A DNA stretch of 7,683 bases from a bacterium (GTDB lineage Bacteria; Krumholzibacteriota; Krumholzibacteriia; JACNKJ01), in assembly GCA_014382085.1 (NCBI GenBank), contig JACNKJ010000089.1, positions 1-7,683 on the forward strand, in the 5' to 3' direction. Shown one piece after another: positions 1-4,837 of this stretch (positions are counted from its first letter, which is position 1; the number at the start of each line of letters is the position of its first letter). The notes beneath the pieces were generated by a model. The model ran no database searches, was not told the DNA's origin, and was given only the letters and a program-made list of their open reading frames with translations. A program made the translations under genes and the position numbers.

Positions 1-2141
1 CGCTCATTCTCGAACACCGATGAGATTTCCCCCAGCCACTCGGCCACCTCTGATGATAGCGGCAGCTCCAGTTGGGGAGCATTTTCGAAAAGCTCCGCGA
101 CGAAGCTAAGGTGACGCCGAAGGTGATTTAAGGTGACCACGGACACGCCTCCTCCTCCGAGGGCATTATTGGCGTCGTTCCATTCGGGTCTCTGGGTGTT
201 CATCCATATGCCGGCGTCGGGGATCAAGTTGGAAAGCTTGGACAAAATGGGGACGAGTAGCTTCTCCATTAGATTGACGTGATAGACCGAACCATCCGGA
301 TTCTCCAGAAGCTTTCCGTCCATTCCCTTTTCGCCTACACGAATGTCGATACGAGCGGCCTTTTCGTAGTCGAACTTGATAGTCGCGGTGGGGTCACGAA
401 GTATTTCCTCATAGGATTTGATGATGTATGGAATCTCTGCGTAGCTGAAGATCTCGCGCTCCAACAAATTGCCGAGCATTGCGGGCTCATATCGATGCGC
501 GCTCTCAAGCAACTTCAAAAGATAGATGATCTGATGATCTCCCCAGTAGCCGATATTACTCCAGGGATCTTCCGGCGTAACGGTTTCCCAATCCAATCCC
601 TCACGAGAAATTCGATAGGGATTGAAACCATCCACGGTAGAGGCGTTGACGAACTTGGCGATGATGCTCGGGAGAAAACCGGGGAAAGCCGTGATAAGTG
701 CTTCCCAATTCTGGAAAATGTCCCGCCAGTTGCCTTCGTAGTGAAGCTGTCTCTCGCCCAATTCGTTTTGCGCCCGAATGGAGAATCGATTCCATGGGCG
801 GCTGGGGTCGCCGTGGCGGCGTCCAAAATGAAAGGGGAGGTACTCGTGGCAAATACGCTCGAACTCGACGTCCTGAGATTCTCTGGCAGCGGCCTGCAGT
901 TCCTTCACCCCGATGCGCGAGGGAAGTCGATCTAGTAGCTCCTCATTGCGAAGGGCCACATTCAGGTTCATGTCCTGCAGGAAACTCGTGAAATCTTTGA
1001 CGGGGAGTTCGTAGTTCTTCTGGGGAACGCCACCACGCATATTGTTGAACAGAACGTTGGCGAAGTGATGGTTCGCCGCCTCCTTGTGCCCCGAAATCTG
1101 AAGGCCGTCGGCGCTACCAACGTTGCGCATGAGTTTGTTGTCGGCGTCCTGAAGAGCGTCTTCGATGCGAAGATTGATACTCCTGTTTTCGATGAGGCGT
1201 CGACGCAATTCCGTGATCTGAATGTGATCCCGCCCTGCATCGGCGGTCAGGTGCCATTTGGCGGTCCGACCTGATTCGATGGAGAGCTTGCTGCTGATCA
1301 GATAATTCCCTCGAACTCCGTTGAGGATCTTTTCCTCGTTAACACTGCGTCCTTCACGAAAATCGGTGAGGGCGTCCAAGGATAGATGCACCTTGAAATC
1401 GTCCAGCCCGCAGCACCAAACTGTGTTGGCGCGTAAGACTTCGAGGGCCTCGGCCCTGTCGGTGATACCTGCGGTAAGGGAGAAAATACCAAGACCGCTG
1501 GCTGGCTCCACTTCCGATTTCTTGTAGGCATCCACAAGATTGCTGGCCTGTTGATACAGGTGAAGAGGCGCTCCATGGGGAAGCACATTGCGGAGTCCAT
1601 CCATGACGCTTAGCTGAACCGACGAATTTCGGCGATTTTCCAAGGTCGATGTTCTCACCCAACCAAATTCATCGCAGGCAGACCAGCAGTAACGGAATGC
1701 CAGGCCGAGCTCATGATTGACTTCTTCAAAAACGAGACGATTCCCGATGGCGTTCTTGTAGAGGTTCCGCTCGACCTCCGGGTTCTCAGAAGTCACTTCG
1801 GCGAAAGGCTTCCAGGGAAGCGTTTCTTCATTCGGCCCATCAAAGCGGATCAAGGTTACAGGACCGGTATGATGGTGCGCGTCGTGGAGTTGATCCACGG
1901 TGAGGTAGGGGAAGAGGCTGTGATCGGAATCGACACGCCCGGCAGTGAGCCCTCCTCTGGAAGTCACGGACATCCAAAGATCACTCTCGCTGGCGAGACT
2001 CATAAGGAAGGGAGTCATGCGATGATAGGCGGAAATTCGATAATACTCCTGCCCATCGAGCATTACGAAGCTGCCGGCCGTAGAACCTGGCGGAGTTAAG
2101 GCCCTTGCGGGGCGGGGTGCGGGAGCGGGGCTACTCGGCAT
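1..2141 (-). CDS. Large six-hairpin (GH94-like) carbohydrate-active enzyme, N-terminal 713 residues, partial at left edge
   Basis: The minus-strand frame is open from the left edge to an ATG at 2141-2139. Two TGA codons in the same frame lie directly upstream, and an AAGGTG ribosome site sits 4 nt before the ATG, so the start is well fixed. The protein begins MPSSPAPAPRPARALTPPG, a Pro/Ala-rich, uncharged-hydrophobic-poor lead-in with no signal peptide, so a cytoplasmic location is likely. Visible segments are an N-terminal beta-rich part (SRGGLTAGR near 60-70, RNLYKNAIGNRLVFEEVN near 130-150), EGNWRDIFQNWEAL from E469, GYWGDHQ at about 531-537, and MNTQRPEWNDANNAL with W654-N655-D656. The last resembles the ADWNDCLN-type loop of GH94 phosphorylases, where the Asp is the general acid; D656 is therefore a candidate catalytic residue (inference). 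From memory, related proteins are about 1,100-1,200 residues and annotated as hypothetical or 'cellobiose phosphorylase', so roughly a third is missing. Phosphorylase or hydrolase activity and the substrate are unknown. It lies 94 bp downstream of the secreted-protein gene on the same strand and may share its transcript. Confidence 0.82.
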   Translation of the reverse strand, partial: MPSSPAPAPRPARALTPPGSTAGSFVMLDGQEYYRISAYHRMTPFLMSLASESDLWMSVTSRGGLTAGRVDSDHSLFPYLTVDQLHDAHHHTGPVTLIRFDGPNEETLPWKPFAEVTSENPEVERNLYKNAIGNRLVFEEVNHELGLAFRYCWSACDEFGWVRTSTLENRRNSSVQLSVMDGLRNVLPHGAPLHLYQQASNLVDAYKKSEVEPASGLGIFSLTAGITDRAEALEVLRANTVWCCGLDDFKVHLSLDALTDFREGRSVNEEKILNGVRGNYLISSKLSIESGRTAKWHLTADAGRDHIQITELRRRLIENRSINLRIEDALQDADNKLMRNVGSADGLQISGHKEAANHHFANVLFNNMRGGVPQKNYELPVKDFTSFLQDMNLNVALRNEELLDRLPSRIGVKELQAAARESQDVEFERICHEYLPFHFGRRHGDPSRPWNRFSIRAQNELGERQLHYEGNWRDIFQNWEALITAFPGFLPSIIAKFVNASTVDGFNPYRISREGLDWETVTPEDPWSNIGYWGDHQIIYLLKLLESAHRYEPAMLGNLLEREIFSYAEIPYIIKSYEEILRDPTATIKFDYEKAARIDIRVGEKGMDGKLLENPDGSVYHVNLMEKLLVPILSKLSNLIPDAGIWMNTQRPEWNDANNALGGGGVSVVTLNHLRRHLSFVAELFENAPQLELPLSSEVAEWLGEISSVFENE

Positions 2142-2145
2142 TCAT

Positions 2146-2151
2146 CACCTT
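2146..2151 (-). promoter_or_regulatory. Ribosome binding site of the GH94-like gene
   Basis: On the minus strand AAGGTG is followed by ATGA and then the ATG at 2141. The match to the 16S anti-Shine-Dalgarno sequence and the in-frame stops between them and any earlier start fix the beginning of this large gene. A later in-frame ATG (residue 27) has no comparable site. Confidence 0.65.
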
Positions 2152-2198
2152 CTCATCATTCCAAAAGGCCAGGCAGATCTTGGTCGGGCATCAGTCAT

Positions 2199-2224
2199 GC
2201 CGGGACCGCCTGAGCGATCCCGGC
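2199..2224 (-). terminator. Hairpin after the secreted-protein gene; weak terminator or intercistronic stem-loop
   Basis: A perfect 7-bp inverted repeat, GCCGGGA / TCCCGGC with a 12-nt loop, starts 11 bp past the TAA of the 324-residue gene and lies 58 bp before the GH94-like start. No run of U follows on the minus strand, so a canonical intrinsic terminator is not supported. A second small repeat, GGCAT / ATGCC with a 5-nt loop, lies next to it (about 2188-2202). The structures could lower transcription into, or stabilise mRNA between, the two minus-strand genes. Confidence 0.35.
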
Positions 2225-2235
2225 GATAAGTAACT

Positions 2236-3210
2236 TTACTTCAGCAGCGTCATTCCTCGGGTGATCTGGCCCGTGGGGGTTCTCAGCACATACCAGTACT
2301 GGCCCGACGTGGCCCTCTCGCCTTTCTGAGTTTCACCCTTCCAGGTGGCTTCGTAGTCGCCCACCTGGAAATCGCCCTCAAGCAGGGTGACGACCTTTCG
2401 ACCCGAAAGATCGAAGACCGAAAGGTCCACGCTTCCCGGACGATCCACAGAGAATTCGATCCGGGTATTCGGGTTGAAGGGATTGGGGAAATTCTGCTGG
2501 AGTCTGGCTCCAACTATGGCCGGAGTATCGGGTACGTCGATGGTCTCGGACTGATAGAAATTGATGTTGTCGTAGTAGATGCCCGAGCTCTCGTAGAGCG
2601 TCGCCGTGTTCATGAATCCGAACTGGAAGACCTGTCCTTCCATACCCGCGTCGACGTTGAGATAGAGATTGTATCCACCCCAGGTTTCGGGAATGGCGGT
2701 CATGTCGATGGTAACGAAGTTTGTCAGAGCCCAGCCGTTGGCGGGATCCAAGGTCTTGATGAATGCGGCCGCGGTAGAGCTGCCTGCGATGTTGCCGTGT
2801 TTGGCGTGGATTTCGAAGACCCAGGCCACACCGGTGTCACCGACCTCAATGACCTGTTCCTGAAAAACGTTGGATTCGATGAGATTGCCGGCGGCATGGT
2901 CGCCGTTTTCGTAATCGCTATAGACAGATAATTGAATCGCACCCTGATCCGGTCCACCTTCGCCTGTGGCCAAAGCGCAAAACGCCGCACCGTTGTTGGG
3001 GGCGGGGAAGGGTCCGTATCCGTAGAGGTAGCCACCTTCGGTGTCGAAGACGTTTCCATAGACCAACCAGCCGTCATTGCTGAGAGCAGCCGTATCGGCC
3101 GGATTGAGACCCTCAAAGTCCTGGTAGTAGGGCGTCATGGCAAAGACCAGCGCGGGAACCAGGCAAATCAATAGGGCAATCATTGTGAAAGCAGTCGCCC
3201 GATTCTGCAT
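2236..3210 (-). CDS. Secreted jelly-roll-like protein with FlgD-Ig / type IX-type C-terminal sorting domain
   Basis: This complete 324-residue protein opens with a signal peptide: MQNRATAF, then a hydrophobic core to about residue 24 with likely cleavage after LVFA. Residues 25-220 form an all-beta region rich in Gly, Tyr and Asn. Segments such as AFIKTLDPANGWALTNF (149-165) and SSGIYYDNINFY (208-219) resemble beta-sandwich domains in secreted polysaccharide-associated proteins; a carbohydrate-binding role is inferred. No catalytic motif is seen. Residues 236-324 are a typical FlgD Ig-like / T9SS type A-like tail: LQQNFPNPFNPNTRIEFSV, VFDLSGRKVVTLLEG, SGQYWYVLRT and a final RGMTLLK. Such tails direct export across the outer membrane and surface attachment or release in Bacteroidota; in other FCB-like phyla the role is less certain. 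The start is supported by GGGAGGT five bases upstream. It is divergent from the GH1 gene and is the first gene of the minus-strand pair. Cell-surface glycan binding is the best guess; a structural surface protein is possible. Confidence 0.9.
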   Translation of the reverse strand: MQNRATAFTMIALLICLVPALVFAMTPYYQDFEGLNPADTAALSNDGWLVYGNVFDTEGGYLYGYGPFPAPNNGAAFCALATGEGGPDQGAIQLSVYSDYENGDHAAGNLIESNVFQEQVIEVGDTGVAWVFEIHAKHGNIAGSSTAAAFIKTLDPANGWALTNFVTIDMTAIPETWGGYNLYLNVDAGMEGQVFQFGFMNTATLYESSGIYYDNINFYQSETIDVPDTPAIVGARLQQNFPNPFNPNTRIEFSVDRPGSVDLSVFDLSGRKVVTLLEGDFQVGDYEATWKGETQKGERATSGQYWYVLRTPTGQITRGMTLLK

Positions 3211-3215
3211 ATCGA

Positions 3216-3222
3216 ACCTCCC
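3216..3222 (-). promoter_or_regulatory. Ribosome binding site of the secreted-protein gene
   Basis: GGGAGGT on the minus strand lies 5 nt before the ATG at 3210. It is a strong Shine-Dalgarno match at normal spacing and supports this start, which also gives the protein a complete signal peptide. Confidence 0.75.
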
Positions 3223-3258
3223 ATTGAGGAAACACTGTCTTATTGGCGGAGCATATTG

Positions 3259-3278
3259 AATGGCGGCTCGGCGCCATT
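3259..3278. repeat. Inverted repeat in the leader of the minus-strand transcript
   Basis: AATGGCG and CGCCATT form a perfect 7-bp inverted repeat around a 6-nt loop (GCTCGG). It would fold in the 5' leader of the secreted-protein gene, about 50 bp before its start, if transcription begins near 3317. It may be a protein-binding site or a leader stem. There is no further support. Confidence 0.35.
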
Positions 3279-3306
3279 GGCTCCGGTGTCGAAAGACATT
3301 CCTTTC

Positions 3307-3333
3307 TTGACAGAGCCGGGATAATCATACACT
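3307..3333 (+). promoter_or_regulatory. Candidate sigma70-type promoter for the GH1/GH-A glycosidase pair
   Basis: A perfect TTGACA (-35) lies at 3307-3312. Possible -10 elements are TACACT at 3328-3333 (15-bp spacer, four of six matches) or TATGTT at 3333-3338 (20-bp spacer, four of six matches). Neither spacing is ideal, so the -35 is the main support. The leader to the GH1 ATG would be about 90-100 nt. The -10 region abuts or overlaps the 3335-3351 palindrome, as expected if a repressor binds there. Confidence 0.4.
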
Positions 3334-3352
3334 ATGTTCGGAGTCCGAACAA
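3324..3352 (-). promoter_or_regulatory. Candidate promoter for the minus-strand pair
   Basis: On the minus strand TTGTTC (3352-3347) is followed after 17 bp by TATGAT (3329-3324), which matches five of six positions of TATAAT. The -35 is weak (only TTG matches). Transcription would start near 3317, leaving a leader of about 105 nt before the secreted-protein gene. The palindrome at 3335-3351 fills most of the spacer and part of the -35. Confidence 0.35.
3335..3351. promoter_or_regulatory. Perfect 17-bp palindrome between divergent promoters, candidate operator
   Basis: TGTTCGGAGTCCGAACA is an exact inverted repeat with 8-bp arms around a single central base. It lies in the divergent spacer, touching the -10 region of the plus-strand candidate promoter and filling the spacer of the minus-strand one. 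That is the classic place for a dimeric repressor (LacI, TetR and GntR types use sites of this size) controlling both directions. The cognate regulator is not in the window. A shorter exact palindrome, GAAATATTTC, follows at 3354-3363. Confidence 0.5.
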
Positions 3353-3353
3353 A

Positions 3354-3363
3354 GAAATATTTC
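3354..3363. repeat. 10-bp perfect AT-rich palindrome beside the operator candidate
   Basis: GAAATATTTC is self-complementary and begins three bases after the 17-bp palindrome. It may be a second binding half or chance. It is too short to interpret alone. Confidence 0.25.
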
Positions 3364-3419
3364 AAGGAAACACCCGAATTCTTCGATATGGTTTCGCCTC
3401 CTGAAGGATCATTTACCCC

Positions 3420-3424
3420 GGGAG
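3420..3424 (+). promoter_or_regulatory. Ribosome binding site of the GH1 gene
   Basis: GGGAG ends 9 nt before the ATG at 3434. It is an acceptable Shine-Dalgarno site and agrees with the GH1 N-terminus beginning directly before the conserved FLWGAA block. Confidence 0.6.
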
Positions 3425-3433
3425 CCCAGAAAT

Positions 3434-4837
3434 ATGACCCGTCACAGCTTTCCCCAAGGTTTTCTCTGGGGCGCCGCCACTTCGTCTCAGCAGATCGAAG
3501 GCGGTCGATTTGAGGGAGGTCGAGGCGAGTCCATTTGGGACCGTTTCGCCACCATCCCCGGAAAAATCGAAGACGGCTCAAACTCGGACCTTGCCTGCGA
3601 TCACTACCATCGTTGGCCTGAGGACATCGAAATCATGAAAAGTCTCGGTTTAGGCGCTTATCGATTCTCCATCGCATGGCCTCGCATATTCCCCGGTGGT
3701 AGCGGCAAGCCCAATGAAGCGGGACTGGATTTCTACGAGTCCCTTGTGGACGCACTGCTCGAGGCCGGCATCCGACCCTTCCCCACTCTCTATCCCTGGG
3801 ATCTTCCCCAGGTACTCCAGGATCGCGGAGGTTGGGCCGAGCGCGACACCGCCGAGCGCTTCAAGGACTACGCCGCGGTCATGGCGCGAAGGCTGGGCGA
3901 TCGCATCGCTCAGTGGACCACCCATAACGAACCCTGGTGTGCCGCGACTTTGGGCTACGAAGAGGGGCATCATGCGCCCGGCCATAAGGATCCCTCAGAG
4001 GCTTTGTGTGCAGCCCATCATCTCTTGCTTTCCCATGGGTGGGCCTGCCAGGCCATAGGTATCGAAGCTTCCCGCGCGGAGCTGGGCATCGTGCACATCC
4101 ACACGCCGGCCTACCCCGAAAGCACAAGCCAGGCGGATGAAGATGCCGCGCGTTGGTTCGACGGTTTCTTCAATCGCTGGTACTTCGACCCGGTTCTTCG
4201 GGGTGTCTATCCCGAAGATGCCATTGCCGACAGAGTCGCCGCCGGCCATTTGGAGGGCCCGGAATTGCCCTTCCTGAAGGATGGTGACCTTGAGGCCATC
4301 TCGACGCCTCTGGATTTCCTCGGTGTCAATTATTACAGCCGCGTGATCATGAAGACGGATGAGGATGGCCGCCGAGTAGCTGTAAAACCTGGTCCGCCCG
4401 AGTCTCTGACCGATATGGACTGGGAAGTCTACCCAGAAGGCCTCTACGACACCTTGCGGCGAGTCCACAAAGACTATGCGCCGAAGAAAATCTATATCAC
4501 CGAAAATGGCGCGGCCTACGATGATCCCATGGATGCTGAGGGTCGCATTGCCGACCCCAGAAGAATCGCCTACCTGAGGGATCACTTCCTGTCAATGGGA
4601 AGGGCCATCGAAGATGGCGTTCCGCTGAAAGGCTACTTCGCCTGGTCCCTCCTCGACAATTTTGAATGGGGCTACGGCTTCAAGAAGCGCTTCGGTCTCT
4701 ACGCCGTGGATGAATCATCACGGCAACGAATTCCCAAAGATAGCGCAGCTTGGTACCGAGATGTTGTGTCGGCCAACGCTGTCAGTGATGAACCCACTCC
4801 CACAAGCCATGGAGATTCCCGTGCTGTCGAACTCTAA
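3434..4837 (+). CDS. Glycoside hydrolase family 1 beta-glucosidase-type enzyme
   Basis: A complete 467-residue GH1 enzyme of the usual length, a single TIM barrel without signal peptide, hence cytoplasmic. GH1 enzymes hydrolyse terminal beta-D-glucosyl (or galactosyl, fucosyl and other) residues of short oligosaccharides with retention. The expected landmarks are present: FPQGFLWGAATSSQQIEGG at the N-terminus with Q20, acid/base E166 in THNEP (163-167), the N299-Y300-Y301 stretch, nucleophile E357 in ITENGA (355-360), and the aglycone/glycone wall W404, E411 and W412 in AWSLLDNFEWGYGF. One key position differs: the usual LYHWDLP reads LYPWDLP, so the histidine that contacts the sugar in subsite -1 is proline 121. 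Substrate preference may therefore be altered. Residues 446-467 are a short polar tail beyond the barrel. The gene is first of a plus-strand pair: its end overlaps the start of the secreted GH-A glycosidase, implying co-transcription and intracellular processing of products released outside. GH1 membership is certain; the exact sugar is not. Confidence 0.96.
   Translation: MTRHSFPQGFLWGAATSSQQIEGGRFEGGRGESIWDRFATIPGKIEDGSNSDLACDHYHRWPEDIEIMKSLGLGAYRFSIAWPRIFPGGSGKPNEAGLDFYESLVDALLEAGIRPFPTLYPWDLPQVLQDRGGWAERDTAERFKDYAAVMARRLGDRIAQWTTHNEPWCAATLGYEEGHHAPGHKDPSEALCAAHHLLLSHGWACQAIGIEASRAELGIVHIHTPAYPESTSQADEDAARWFDGFFNRWYFDPVLRGVYPEDAIADRVAAGHLEGPELPFLKDGDLEAISTPLDFLGVNYYSRVIMKTDEDGRRVAVKPGPPESLTDMDWEVYPEGLYDTLRRVHKDYAPKKIYITENGAAYDDPMDAEGRIADPRRIAYLRDHFLSMGRAIEDGVPLKGYFAWSLLDNFEWGYGFKKRFGLYAVDESSRQRIPKDSAAWYRDVVSANAVSDEPTPTSHGDSRAVEL
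4811..4814 (+). promoter_or_regulatory. Ribosome binding site inside the GH1 end that selects the GTG start of the GH-A gene
   Basis: GGAG followed by the 6-nt spacer ATTCCC precedes GTG at 4821. The in-frame ATGs at 4788 and 4809 have no purine-rich site ahead of them. The site lies within the last codons of the GH1 gene, so translation of the two is probably coupled. Confidence 0.5.

Noticed and set aside
279..935. 218-codon open frame on the plus strand
   Set aside because: It lies wholly antisense to the GH94-like gene, whose frame is open for 713 codons with a good ribosome site and recognisable blocks. The plus-strand product has no recognisable motif or ribosome site.
1713..2099. 128-codon open frame on the plus strand
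   Set aside because: Antisense to the N-terminal part of the GH94-like gene. It has no family resemblance and is explained as a shadow.
2199..2224. Strong intrinsic terminator for the secreted-protein gene
   Set aside because: The stem is good, but no U-run follows on the minus strand, so I list it only as a weak or uncertain terminator.
3320..3325. GATAAT as -10 element of the plus-strand promoter
   Set aside because: Five of six bases match TATAAT, but it lies only 7 bp after TTGACA, far too close to pair with it.
3334..3513. Possible 59-codon upstream open frame (MFGVRTKKYF...) overlapping the GH1 start
   Set aside because: There is no ribosome site before its ATG, its first codons coincide with the palindrome, and most of it overlaps GH1 in another frame. 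It was considered as a leader peptide but is unsupported.
3240..3581. 113-codon minus-strand frame across the divergent spacer
   Set aside because: It covers the candidate promoters and the antisense of the GH1 N-terminus. It has no recognisable domain or ribosome site.
3995..4585. 196-codon open frame on the minus strand
   Set aside because: Antisense to the certain GH1 gene. It mirrors GH1 codons and has no independent features.
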